DNA of 64,000 nucleotides from the NCBI GenBank assembly GCA_918797485.1, contig CAKKNE010000001.1:1-64000 (forward strand). Reading direction: 5' to 3'. The first letter of the stretch is position 1, and every line of letters starts with the position of its first letter. The translations under genes and the position numbers were made by a program. The notes under the pieces are model-generated. The model was given only the letters and a program-made list of their open reading frames with translations. It did no database searches and had not been told where the DNA came from. Positions 19,391 through 28,875 of the stretch are shown here, one piece after another. The stretch comes from Pelagomonas calceolata. Taxonomy: Eukaryota > Sar > Pelagophyceae > Pelagomonadales > Pelagomonadaceae.

Positions 19391-21600
19391 TTACTCCTCT
19401 CTAGGCTCCCCGGGCCGGAACTTCTCGCGCGCGGCGTCCGTCACAAGCGTCCGCTTCGTGACGGCGGCCGCGCCCTTCGACGGGTGGTTCTCGTGGCCGG
19501 GCGTCCGAAGCGTCGCGTGCGCGGTGCAGGACGCCTGGAGCGTCAGGAAGCACGGCGCCGCCTCGTGGAGCTCGAACGCGACGCCCGCGCACGCCACGAT
19601 GAAGTGCCACGGGTGCCGCCGTGTGCCGCGCACCCAGGCGATGGACTCTGCGAACTTGTCCGCGCTCTTATCGACGTGGACCTCGCAGCCGAACGACTCC
19701 GACATGACCAGCATCGGCGCGGAGATGTAGTCCTCGAGCGTCCGGCTCAGCGGGACGAGGCCCATCGCGTCGCGGAAGAGCGCGCGCATCCGCCCGAGCC
19801 GCGGGACGAAAATCCGTTCGAGCTCACACACCTTGAAGAGCAGCTCGACGACGTCGCGCTTGTACGTGGCGTCGCGCCGCCACTTCTCATCGCGGTGGCA
19901 GAACGTGTGGTACGCGTCGCGGCCGAGGTCCTGCTTGTGCGCGTTGTGCCGCCGGTCGTAGCGGATGCCCTCGCAGTACTGGGCGCCCTGGACCGCGTCG
20001 CGCGCGGCGCTGACGTAGCGCTTGGCCGCGGTGACGGCGCGGTGGAACGCCGTGCGGCCCTCGGCGTCGAAGGCCGCGGCGACGGCGGCCGTCTCGCGGT
20101 CGAGGAACAAGGCCTTCACCGTGACTTGTCGCGGCGGCACGGCGCGATTCACGACCAGCGTCGTCGTCCGTAGGAACGTGAAGCCGAGCGCGCGGCAGGC
20201 CGCCTCGTCCGGCGTGGCCTTCGTGTCGAGCATGTGCTTGGCGAGCGCCTCGCCCCCGCGGACGTCCTCGACCTCGACGACCGCGCAGCGGCCATGGAGC
20301 AGCTTCACCGCCAGGTCCGGCTCCTCGCCCAGCGCGTCCCGGCCGGCGCGGCTGAGCCTTTTCAACATGTCGGGCGACGTCTGGCGCCAGCGCGCCCTTT
20401 CGATCAGCTCGTCCGCCGCGCGCGACCCCGCGGGATGAATCGTGATCTGCGGCGCCCGCGGCGCGTCGTCCTGCGGCGCCGGCGGCGGCGCCGCCATGCG
20501 CGCGCGCAGATCGTCCAGGCGCGCGCGCTGGTTCTCCGTCACGGGCTCTTCCGCGAAGCCGGTGAGCGGCGGCGGGCGCGGCGCGACGGCGCCGAAGGGG
20601 TCCTCGTCGCCGTCGCTCTCGTTCTCCTCCGAGGGCTTGGGCTCGGGCTCGGCGAGCGCGCGCGCCAAGTTGCCACGGGCGCGCTCGAGCGCCGCCGCGT
20701 CGTCCGGCGGCGTTGGAGGCCGCGGGGGTTCGACCTCGTCCGTCGTTGGCAGCGCCGCCGCCGCCGCGTCCTCCGGCGACGGCGCGGGCGTCAGTGGCGA
20801 TGGCGACGGCGATGTCACCGACTCGTCTTCTATCTCCGACGGCGGCGGCAGCGGTGGCGCCCGCGCCGCGAGCGCGCGCGGGTTGGTCCCGAGCGCGCGC
20901 GCGCGCTGGTCCCCCAGCGCAGCGGATTGGTCCCGAGCGCGCGGGGATTGGTCCCGAGCTCGCGCGGCGTCGGCCGCCGCGCGGGCGCTGCTGGTGGCGG
21001 CGCCGGCGCCGCGGTCGGCGCGGCGGCCGCCGGAGCCGGCCGCGGCCGCTTCGGAGGGCTCTTGCGCTGCTTCGGTGGGCTCGGCACGGGCCGCTTCGGA
21101 TGGCTTGGTCGCGGCGGCGACGCCCGCCGACCGACCAGCTTCTCGATCGCGCGCTTGACGCCGTTGTCGTTACCTCGCCGCCGCACGCTGTTGATCACAA
21201 CGACGGCGTTTGCCGGGACGGTGTCGGGCGACGTGTTGCATTCCTTGCACGCGAGCGCGAGCTCGCCAAACGCGGTGACGCTGTCGTCGTAGGAGACGTC
21301 CGCGTCCTCGGCTACGCGCCGCGTCTTGTCCCAACCGCGTCGCACGGCCGCGAAGTCGAGGCCCGTGGCGTCCGTGATCGCCGCGAGGCTCGCCTCGACG
21401 TGCGCGGGATCGTCCTGCTGCGTGTGCCACCACAGCTTCTGCGGGTTCTGCGGCGCCGCCGCCGGCGCGTCCTCGGCAGACTGCTGCGACGACCATCGGT
21501 TGTCCTCCTGAGACCACGGCACCTCCGCCTCGCCGCTCGGCTGCGCTTCCATCGCATCCATGGCTGCCATGATCTCCTCGTCTTCCTGCGTGTTCGCCAT
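19391..21600 (-). CDS. Uncharacterised low-complexity/globular protein, two frames joined across a GC minisatellite
   Basis: Two adjacent frames (21600 to 20830 and 20818 to 19391) look like one gene. The N-terminal part starts MANTQEDEEIMAAMD and holds a globular segment (LWWHTQQDDPAHVEASL ... CKECNTSPDTVPANAVVV). Both frames are open through a degenerate tandem repeat encoding RALGTNP, and that unit appears at the end of the first frame and again in the second frame one base away. I infer one indel or a tiny intron within 20880-20965. The C-terminal part is globular with GCEVHVDKSADKF and a later ELHEAAPCFLTLQASCTAHATLRTPGHENH. An HxD...H arrangement as in 2-oxoglutarate/iron oxygenases is conceivable but weak. 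No confident family. Confidence 0.5.
20880..20965. repeat. Degenerate minisatellite of about 20 bp units
   Basis: Four imperfect units of the form GCGCGCTCGGGACCAATCC (minus strand) in tandem. Unit length is not always a multiple of three, so the repeat switches the frame of the surrounding gene. Confidence 0.6.
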
Positions 21601-21901
21601 CCTGTCGCAGCGCGGCCGGGCGCGCTGCGCCTGCAGCTCTGCAGCTCTGAACGCTGAACGCGCTAGATACGAGCTGTATCTCAACGCGCGGTTGAGAGCG
21701 CGGTACCGCAGCGATAGCGGCACTGCTGGAGGAGCAGCGCGTGTGTTCTTGCCCTCAGCGCTGAGCTTATCAGGCTCAATCACGACGGCCTGGAGATCGG
21801 TTCGGCTTGTGGGTAAGCTTGCTTTTGGCGCGCATGCGCTCTGGCACAGCTCTCGCGCGTGCCGGAGAAGCTGGTCCTCCGTGAGAGGCGTCGCGCTGCT
21901 T

Positions 21902-21925
21902 GCTAGTGTCTTACATGCCGCTAGC
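21902..21925 (+). promoter_or_regulatory. GCTAG motif copy 2
   Basis: GCTAG arm, core TGTCTTACATGCCG, CTAGC arm. It lies in the divergent region between the minus gene starting at 21600 and the EXS gene starting at 22203, about 300 bp from each. A possible TATAAGG occurs at about 22100, and three CGCCGTCGACGCG repeats lie at 22125-22190. Confidence 0.75.
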
Positions 21926-22202
21926 TAAGCACAGTCGACTGTGGCAAAATTTTACGCCATAACAGCGTCGGCCTGGCATCCGAGGCTATTCTGAGCTTGG
22001 CACAGTACCGTCGCAGCAGTCTCAGCACATCAGCGCTGCGAGTTGGCACTCTAGCAAGCCACAAGCTGTTGTCTCAAGGCGTGGGTCGGCTTGCATCGGC
22101 TATAAGGGCTGGGACCAGAGAGGCGCGAACGCCGTCGACGCGGCGACAAAAAAAACGCCGTCGACGCGGCTACAAGACGCCGTCGACGCGTAGGAAACAA
22201 CC

Positions 22203-23811
22203 ATGGCCACCGGCACGCACGCCGCGCGCGGCGAGCTCGCTTTGTTAGGAGCTTTGAGTATAGCCTTCGCCACGCTCACGCTCCGAGAAGCGAGCCCGCA
22301 CGACGCCTTCGAAGTGATATCGAGGTTATTTTGGCGGTCGGCGTCAGCACGCCCTCCCATCCTCTTGGTGGTCATACTCGTAGGATGGGCGGGCGTCGTG
22401 CACTGCGGCCAAGTAGCCGGGTTAAGGCTCTCGAGAGCTTTGGGCGAGGGCGTGTTATCACCAAGAATCATTCTGCGGAGCGCTTTGGGTTTATTGGATG
22501 TGATACTGCTCTGTCGGCTGGTACCCTTCGTGGCCCAAGTGGTCTTCGAGACGGAGCACTTCGGGCGGTGGTGTTTGTTCTTCGATCTAGTGGCGTACGC
22601 CGCATGCATCCTACTCCTAGCGGCGCCACCCTCTGCTTGTTGTGGTAGTGATGAAGCGGGTTATTCCAGTGAAAGGTGTAAGGCCCACCAGCGCTACGAC
22701 CACGGCTGGCTGTTGCAGACGGCCCACGGTCGAAGTTCATTGCTGAGAACTCTGATAGAATCTTTATGCGCGCCGTTCGCGCCCGTGACGTTCTGGCACG
22801 TCATCGTGGCCGACTATGTGCGGACTCGGCGTCCCGCGGTGCTGCGGTGCCTTCACGCCATCGACGCGCGTCGTCGCCATCTCCTGATGAAGTGGGTGGT
22901 CTCCTTTTCGATTTTGAGCCGATTCGGACCACGTCGGGGCTGCGCGGCGTGTCAGAGAGAGAGAGAGAGCGTCTTCGTGAGACCACGCCGCCGCGACGCC
23001 GTCGATGCGGCGGTCTCGTGACATGATCTCGACACAGGCCACGAGCATGGCCAAGGCACTCGGTGACGTCCACGTCACGGGTTGTGTCGCGTGGTACGCC
23101 GGTATTTCACCGGCCTACTCCCACCTCACAACAGATACGCACGGCGTCTTCTGGGAGGAGACCAGAGGGGCTTGCGTCACGTCCGAATTAAACGCGTGGG
23201 CGCTGGCCTTGCCCTTCTGGTGTCGTTTATTTCAATGCCTATCGGTACTACGACGTACGGGCGAGCCCAAGAACTTCTGGAACGCCGTGAAATACGCGAC
23301 GGCGTTTCCTCTCGTCTATGCGGGGTACCTGGACCGACTCGCGCCGACCGATCAAACTCGTAGATTAGTAGTGTTGACGGCCTGTGTGCAATCCTCCGCA
23401 ACCTTCGCCTGGGACCTGTGCATGGACTGGGGCCTCTTCAAGAAGCGGCGAGGGGGATTACTCTGTGGCATCTTCGAGGTCGACCAGATGAGGGAGCCGA
23501 AATCACTCGTTTTTTCGAAACGTAGCGATATGTTTATATATGCTGCTTATGCCGGTCTGGTGCTCTTCAACTTCAGTCTGAGGTTTGCCTGGGCTTTGGC
23601 GGTGTTCGGTCACGTGTCGACGCGCGGCATGGGCATGTTGTCGTTTGAAATTGCGGAATTGGCGAGGAGGACGGTCTGGGCGTTGTTTCGCATCGAGTGG
23701 GAGTATCATGAAAAAGGATGGCCCCTCGATACCGACTCAGATAACGAGGAGACGGAACAGCTCGTGGAGATGGTCGAGAAGGGCGGGGCGCGGAGCGCTT
23801 CTGAAGATTGA
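22203..23811 (+). CDS. EXS-domain (ERD1/XPR1/SYG1-type) multi-pass membrane protein
   Basis: Two exons, 22203-22817 and 23038-23811, joined in phase 0 to give 462 residues. Hydrophobic helices are spread along the chain (ALLGALSIAFATL, PPILLVVILVGWAGVV, MFIYAAYAGLVLF). The spliced joint reads TFWHVIVADYATSMAKAL, the EXS hallmark (F.D.LTS..K.L.D). Further EXS blocks are YLDRLAP, WDLCMDWGLF and the C-terminal FEIAELARRTVWALFRIEWEY. The length fits ERD1-like proteins without an SPX domain, which act in Golgi protein retention and phosphate handling in yeast and plants; that role here is inferred. The intron (22818-23037) starts GTGCGG, ends ACACAG and contains CACGCCATCGACGCG, so it may be an old introner. 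Confidence 0.8.
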
Positions 23812-23875
23812 GTAAAAAGTATAAACGGTGTGAGTGAGCCGCGGCGACGGCGTCCATGCGACCGACTCTTTTTGG

Positions 23876-23930
23876 CTAAGGCTAAGGCTAGTTACGTCGC
23901 AGGGTTCCCCGTACCCCTCCCGCTCCCCCC
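23876..23930 (-). repeat. Dispersed repeat fragment (retroelement 3' tail type)
   Basis: About 50 bp matching the tail downstream of the retroelement fragment at 48540-48600 (shared on the minus strand: GTACGGGG..CCCTGCGACG then TAACTAGCC). It ends in repeats of the hexamer CCTTAG, as terminal short repeats of non-LTR elements do. It sits between the 3' ends of two convergent genes. Confidence 0.55.
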
Positions 23931-23951
23931 GGGCCCACCCGTCCGGCTGGA

Positions 23952-25748
23952 CTAGGCGACGTCGTCCGGGTCCAGGTCGACCTTCGTCGCCCCACACATG
24001 GCGCACGCCAGGAAGCCCGCCTCGGCCTCTACGTGCCGGTAGGTGCACGCGGGGCAGGTCCACGAGTTTTCGCCCTCGGCCGCGGCGTCGTTCGCTGGCG
24101 ATTGCGGCGGCGGCGCGGCGGCGGGCGGCGCGGCCGGCGACGCGGGCGGGGCGACCGGCGAAGAAGGCGCCGGCGCCGGCGCCGCGCCGGCCTCGCGGTC
24201 TTCCATCGCGTCGATTAGCGCCAAAGTACCGGGCGACGCCGGCGGCGCCTCGTCCAAGTTGCGCATCCCCGCTATGGCTGCGACGGCGCCCGGCGACGCG
24301 GGCGGCGCGGCCGCGACGCGGGGCTTCTTCTGCGTTACGAACGGCTCCATGCCGCTTGGCTTTTTAGGTGCCCGCGGCGGCGGCACCGGCGGCGGCTTCT
24401 GCTTCTGCATATACCGATCCATGCCCTTGGGCGCCGGCGCCGGCGCCGCCGCGGACGGCGGCGGCGAGGGGGCGCGGCTGCCTCGCGCGAGGAACCGGTC
24501 CATAGCGCCCTGCGGCTCCCGCGCCTCGAAACAGCCGTCGCGGTGCCAGACGCGACACGCACGCGCCGCATTGACCGCGTTCTTGGCGATGGTCCACGCG
24601 TGAGCTTGGCTGAGGCACGGAAACTCGCGCAGGAGGTCCGCCTCGACCGTGTCGGCCGACGCGAGTGGCCCAAGCGGCTCGAAAGGGCGGCACGTCGCTG
24701 CGCCCCGCAGGGCCGCGTCCCAGGACCGGTTCTCCTCGGCAATGTAGTCTAGCGTCGCCTGTACCCCGTTGCGCGGCAGGCACAGTAACACGTCTTCGAA
24801 CCATCGGATGAGATCATCTCCTCTCAATGACGTCGCCAGGGAAACCGGCCGGCGTTCTAGGAGGGCGGGCGCAATCGGCATGAGCTCCACCAGTTTGGCG
24901 CGCAACCACTCGACGGACCTCAATTTGGCGACACGCACGAGGACGTCCATGATGTCGCGGCGCCAGTCTCGGTGCGAGCGAAGCCGTTGGAGCTTGAGCG
25001 CAAGATTTCCGAGCTTCATGGCCGCGTGTAGATGCTTGTTCGTGGCGCCGATGGAGTCCATGCCTGCTATCACGTCGAAGATGCCTGGGTTTTCGGCGTC
25101 GTACCGATTGAGTTCGGGCAGCACTAATATTTGAGTAAAGAACAGGACGTCGCCCGTGAGCGAGAGGCGCCGGTCATCAGGGTCCACAATGCGCACCCCC
25201 ATGATGCTGACCTGATTCTTGATTGTGTCGTTTAATACAGCGTCGACGCCCTTCCGACCACTACCACCTATGTCTTTGGCCTGAAACGCCATGCCCTCGT
25301 TTGCCAACCTATCGAAATCGACCACATCTCCTGAGTCGCCCAAACCCCGTGCCAATGGGTTGCCGTACACTCCAAGCAAGTTCAATTTGTAGAGCGCGGC
25401 GGCCACCGCCTCGCCGTGCGCGCCATCATAGCTCTCGCAGAGCACGTAGTTCCACTTTTTGCATAATCGGAAAAAGATCTCTTGAGCCCGCATGAGTTCT
25501 CCATCCCAGCCCCAGGAGCGCTCGGCGCCCTCGCCGCACGCAATGACCTGCGCGCCACTTAAGTGCCGTCGCCTGATCTCGCCGAGCGCTGCGACGCAGT
25601 AGGCAGCTTTGATCTTGTCGTCGTCGTACGGGGGCTTGCCGAAGAGCGTTTTCAAGGTGTCTGCGTCCTTCGTGTGGTTGAAGACTTCCGCAGCGAGGTC
25701 AAAGAACAGTATCAGGCCGCCGACAAACCTTCGCCGCCCGCCGACTTC
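23952..25748 (-). CDS. NZF (RanBP2-type) zinc finger protein with repeated MDRF/MDRY-type motifs
   Basis: The frame is open from 25748 down to the stop at 23952; the first codons are conserved-looking (RFVGGLILFFDLAAEVFNHTKDADT), so the true start or a first exon lies upstream, and an acceptor CACTAG|GAAG stands exactly at the upstream edge. The N-terminal 350 residues are globular and unrecognised; FPCLSQAHAWTIAKNA recalls helix-hairpin-helix segments of XPF-type proteins, weakly. A Pro/Ala-rich linker holds three similar short motifs (GAMDRFLARG, GMDRYMQKQ, GMEPFVTQKK), reminiscent of PCNA-interacting motifs. The C-terminus is an NZF finger, WTCPACTYRH...CAMCGAT, which often binds ubiquitin. 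A DNA-repair role is speculation. Confidence 0.55.
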   Translation of the reverse strand, partial: EVGGRRRFVGGLILFFDLAAEVFNHTKDADTLKTLFGKPPYDDDKIKAAYCVAALGEIRRRHLSGAQVIACGEGAERSWGWDGELMRAQEIFFRLCKKWNYVLCESYDGAHGEAVAAALYKLNLLGVYGNPLARGLGDSGDVVDFDRLANEGMAFQAKDIGGSGRKGVDAVLNDTIKNQVSIMGVRIVDPDDRRLSLTGDVLFFTQILVLPELNRYDAENPGIFDVIAGMDSIGATNKHLHAAMKLGNLALKLQRLRSHRDWRRDIMDVLVRVAKLRSVEWLRAKLVELMPIAPALLERRPVSLATSLRGDDLIRWFEDVLLCLPRNGVQATLDYIAEENRSWDAALRGAATCRPFEPLGPLASADTVEADLLREFPCLSQAHAWTIAKNAVNAARACRVWHRDGCFEAREPQGAMDRFLARGSRAPSPPPSAAAPAPAPKGMDRYMQKQKPPPVPPPRAPKKPSGMEPFVTQKKPRVAAAPPASPGAVAAIAGMRNLDEAPPASPGTLALIDAMEDREAGAAPAPAPSSPVAPPASPAAPPAAAPPPQSPANDAAAEGENSWTCPACTYRHVEAEAGFLACAMCGATKVDLDPDDVA

Positions 25749-25877
25749 CTAGTGGGCGGAGCCCCTGGGGGGGAGACACCGCGCGTCGCCGATTCATCGG
25801 CGGCGGGCGCGGGCCGCTTCTTTCATAACAGCGTACCTCCTTCTAAGCAGAACCGCCTCGGCAAACCCCCCCGAACA
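25749..25877 (-). mobile_element. Retroelement 3'-end fragment A
   Basis: About 129 bp closely matching, on the minus strand, the end of the retroelement frame and its 3' untranslated part at 48394-48520 (shared blocks GGAGGTACGCTG, CGATGAATCGGCG, GGTGTCTCCCCCC). It is truncated at both ends relative to that copy. Its downstream edge coincides with the first open codon of the NZF gene, so it may lie in that gene's first intron or leader. Confidence 0.7.
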
Positions 25878-25903
25878 TAGCTAGTCAGTAATGCGTGTAC
25901 TTG

Positions 25904-25927
25904 GCTAGTGTCTTACAGGACGCTAGA
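25904..25927 (+). promoter_or_regulatory. GCTAG motif copy 3
   Basis: GCTAG arm, core TGTCTTACAGGACG, arm CTAGA. It lies between the divergent NZF gene (minus) and C-type lectin gene (plus), about 200 bp upstream of the lectin ATG at 26128. Confidence 0.75.
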
Positions 25928-26127
25928 CTCCAGGCTCTCGGTCACTTTGTTTTTTGGCCTGTACGCACGGTTTCACGCTAGGAAATTACCCACAGTTCTC
26001 GCAGCCTCTCACTTGAGTCGGCTCCAGCCTCTGTTAAGTTGGCGTGCGCTTAAAGGACCCTCAGGCCGAGGGACACAATATCTCTGCAGCACGCGCTGTT
26101 CACTGGAGACGCGTCACGCACACAAAA

Positions 26128-26923
26128 ATGGCCACGAAGAACCCCTTAGGCACGGCCCTCATCGACGACCTCCCGCCCGAAGAGGTCCCGTCGGGGAACA
26201 GCGGCTACGCGCCGCCGCCCGTCTCCTACGCGCCGCCACCGAGAAGAAACTTCATACAAGCCTTCCTCCAGCAGCACATTATCGTGCTCTACCTCATGTC
26301 CTTCGTGGGCTTTGTCATCGCCTGCTCGGCGATGTCGAAGGTTAATGGTATAGCAGCCAATAGAAACGGCAACGGGCCGAAGCCGGGCCCGGACGGCCGG
26401 GGCAAGGGCGGCGGCGGCGGCAAGCAGAGCCACTGGCTGGACCGGTGCCAGTACATGGGCGAAGCTTTATATGGCGATCCCGTCTATGAATACAACGGCC
26501 ACCACTACCAGATCGTGGGCGGCAACTGGGCGCAGATCACGTGGCGCCAGGCCGAGATGGATGCTTGGGGGAGATGCTATGGCGGTGTCCCAGGGTACCT
26601 CGCCACGGTCGACGACGCGGCCGAGAACGCGTTTCTGCTCGGGAAGATGCTGGCCCACCAGGGCTTCGGCGTCGGGCAACGCCCGGCTGGATCGGGGCCA
26701 ACGACATGACGAACGAGGGGACCTTCGAGTGGCTGGACGGTTTTAAGGGCGGCAGCGTCTTCTATCGAGATGGGCAGCCGGTCGCTGGCGCTTACAGCAA
26801 CTTTTGGAAGGAGAACCGGACGAGAACGGCGAGAGGACGCGTCGGACGTACGCGACGGGCCAGTGGAACGACGACAGTTGCTACAAGCGGCGCCAGTTCT
26901 TCTTCGTCGAGTACGACGCGTGA
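26128..26923 (+). CDS. Type II membrane protein with a C-type lectin-like domain (two apparent frameshifts)
   Basis: Starts MATKNPLGTALIDDL. A Pro/Tyr-rich cytoplasmic tail leads to one membrane helix (IIVLYLMSFVGFVIACSAM, about residues 51-70). After a Gly/Lys linker comes a C-type lectin domain: HHYQIV, ITWRQAEMDAWGRC, GYLATVDDAAENAFL, WIGANDMTNEGTFEWLDG, NFWK..EPDENGER, TGQWNDDSCYKRRQFFFVEY. The EPD and WND elements are calcium/sugar-site positions in this family. The domain is spread over three frames, with breaks at about 26682-26686 and 26808-26811; each is repaired by one extra G in a G/C run. Either two consensus errors or a recent pseudogene. Stop at 26921-26923. Confidence 0.7.
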
Positions 26924-27026
26924 TCGTTCTTCCCTTCCCTGTATCCTGATGATGATTAAGTACGCCTCCCTTGTAGATTTCGTGGGGCTGGACGTCTGAT
27001 CGATGGCGTGAGGGGCTGCACATCAG

Positions 27027-27050
27027 GCGTTCCGAGTTTGCTTGCTAGTG
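27027..27050. repeat. Direct repeat, left copy, flanking the gene-poor island
   Basis: GCGTTCCGAGTTTG followed by CTTGCTAGTG. The same sequence with one extra G recurs at 28666-28690. The left copy contains only the first part of the GCTAG motif; the right copy runs into a complete motif. Confidence 0.7.
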
Positions 27051-27094
27051 ATTATTCACCGTCCGTGTGGTCGTCCGCCTAGATCATTTCTTCA

Positions 27095-27172
27095 TCCCGT
27101 CGATGTTACGGTGCTAGTACTAGTGGGCGGAGCCCCTGGGGGGGAGACACCGCGCGTCGCCGATTCATCGGC
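27095..27172 (-). mobile_element. Retroelement 3'-end fragment B with 13-bp target-site duplication
   Basis: A 78-bp piece matching the 3' untranslated part seen at 48465-48545 (minus strand here: CGATGAATCGGCG ... CGTAACATCGAC). It is flanked by a perfect 13-bp direct repeat GATCATTTCTTCA at 27082-27094 and 27173-27185. A 5'-truncated insert with a long target duplication is the signature of target-primed reverse transcription by a non-LTR element. Confidence 0.85.
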
Positions 27173-27185
27173 GATCATTTCTTCA

Positions 27186-28660
27186 CGCAGGGAGGAAATA
27201 ATACCTAGCGTGTCGACATACTAGCAAATTCAAAGATACGCTTCGATAGCGTCAAAAGAATGACCCAAATTCAGAATATATCCTGGTCGTTCGCCGCGAC
27301 CAAATATTTCAGAGTAGCGGCCCGGGAACATACCCTCGCGCCTCCCGGAAGGCACCGCCCGCGACATTCGCGGATGAGTCTTACGGCTCGCCAAAGTAGA
27401 CCCGCGCTTGACGCCGCCATCCACCGTCCAGATAGTACATTATATCAACTCCAGCCCAGTTTTCATACAAGTTCGACGGAACCGGAGCCGACGGCGCGCG
27501 CTCGGAGGGCGGGAAAAGAATTCTACTGGACAACTCTCGCGTTTATGTTCGTTTCCTTCCGTTTGTTGGTGGTAGAGTCCATTTCGGCCGAATCAGTGAC
27601 TACTGAGCTATTTTAGATTACCCGTTAGAGCCGCGCGAAACAGCGACTCCACGACCCCAGGTTTATGTGTAGAGGGGCTCAAGACCTAGACCCGCGAGTA
27701 TCAGCGACGCCACCATCCAGATGGATCATAACGCCGTCGTTCTATCCACAATCGACTGACTTGCCCGTTCTCCGCGGACGACGGTGCGGAGACGGAGCAC
27801 CGGAAAGGCCCCAGACGGGTGGTTTATAAAGTAAATTTGCGTTTCAGGCGCTTTAGTTGTGGGACGGGCCAGATAACTGGCCTGAGCGTGTACTACATTG
27901 CTCGAGACCCCACGATGCTCCGCGCGGCTCGGCCAACTCGCGAGCCCACGATCTTGCTTTAAACGGGCAAATTACTTGGACCTGGGCCCATCAGCCCGTG
28001 TACCATCACCATGGACCATGACGCGATCATTTGTTTCATGATCGACGGACTTACGCGAGGTCCAGATAAAGATGTTCACGTCCCGAGCGTGGGCAGCCAA
28101 AAGTACCCTTCTTATAATGTAGATGTCATATACTTGTAATTGACTATCGCTGGGGTAGTATGGGGTCCAACGAGACCGCTACGGCGACTACTGGGGGCCC
28201 TCGGGTAATTGACGTTTTTGACGGGAACGGGGCGCCATCGGGTCCAAATTATTTACTTTTTGTGGATGTAGATCGGCTCGCGGACTCCCTCCGGGATAGG
28301 TCTGGGGTCGGGTAGTCGCCTACGCCGCATGCGCCCGTGCTTGGAGCTCCCCAGAGAGCTCTGGATCGAAATCTTTGGCAAATCATGGCCAATACATCAG
28401 TAGCGCAAAGGACCATGGGAGATGTATCTCACTCTGGAAGCGGCGGCGTAGGCGGCGTAGGCGATTGCACATGTCTAGTAGCGACCCAAAATGGCTTCCG
28501 GGAGACCTCAGGACCACGAATTGACAGGATTCCACCTACGCGCCCGCCATGGCGGGGTCGTCAATATCGCGAATTAAAAAAATTCCTTTTTTGGCCCCCA
28601 GGAAGTGTCCCATTGATCTCTTTGGACCATTAGCGAACTGAACGGTACTCAAACGGCTGC
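27186..28660. other. Gene-poor, lower-GC island
   Basis: About 1.5 kb with no supported coding frame; the longest open frames (27260-27616, 28337-28633) lack domain similarity. Base composition is visibly less GC-rich than in neighbouring genes. Weakly similar stretches recur about every 300 bp (around 27410, 27700 and 28000: CCATC near ATGGA/CATAACGC), suggesting a decayed tandem repeat. The island is bracketed by the direct repeats at 27027 and 28666. Confidence 0.45.
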
Positions 28661-28665
28661 ATGCC

Positions 28666-28690
28666 GCGTTCCGAGTTTGGCTTGCTAGTG
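28666..28690. repeat. Direct repeat, right copy
   Basis: GCGTTCCGAGTTTGG then CTTGCTAGTG, identical to 27027-27050 apart from one added G. It overlaps the start of the complete GCTAG motif at 28684. Confidence 0.7.
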
Positions 28691-28708
28691 TCTCTACAGG
28701 CCGCTAGC
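28684..28708 (+). promoter_or_regulatory. GCTAG motif copy 4
   Basis: GCTAG arm, core TGTCTCTACAGGCCG (one base longer than the consensus), CTAGC arm. It lies about 170 bp upstream of the FAD oxidoreductase ATG at 28876, same orientation. Confidence 0.75.
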
Positions 28709-28875
28709 TTCACCTTTGCGGACGAGACTCGGCGCAGCGGTCGAAATAGCGCGTGGCAGCCTCGTCACGCTTTGCTTTTAGAGCGCTGCGACTGCTGCTT
28801 CAAAAGAATTGAGCGCTGCGCCTTGTGCGCTACGAAACAAGCCACTGCAGAACTTGTGCTGCAGCAGCTGAGACC

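Noticed and set aside
20234-21657. Long plus-strand Arg-rich frames
   Set aside because: Antisense shadows of the uncharacterised minus-strand gene in GC-rich sequence; Arg-rich low complexity, no start context.
22125-22190. Three CGCCGTCGACGCG repeats as a CRISPR-like array
   Set aside because: Too few and too short, in a eukaryotic promoter region, and similar strings recur throughout because of base composition and introner arms.
22960-22975. AGAGAGAG run as a regulatory site
   Set aside because: It lies inside the EXS gene intron and is a simple microsatellite.
27260-28633. Small open frames in the gene-poor island
   Set aside because: Lengths are near chance expectation and no motif or splice partner supports them.
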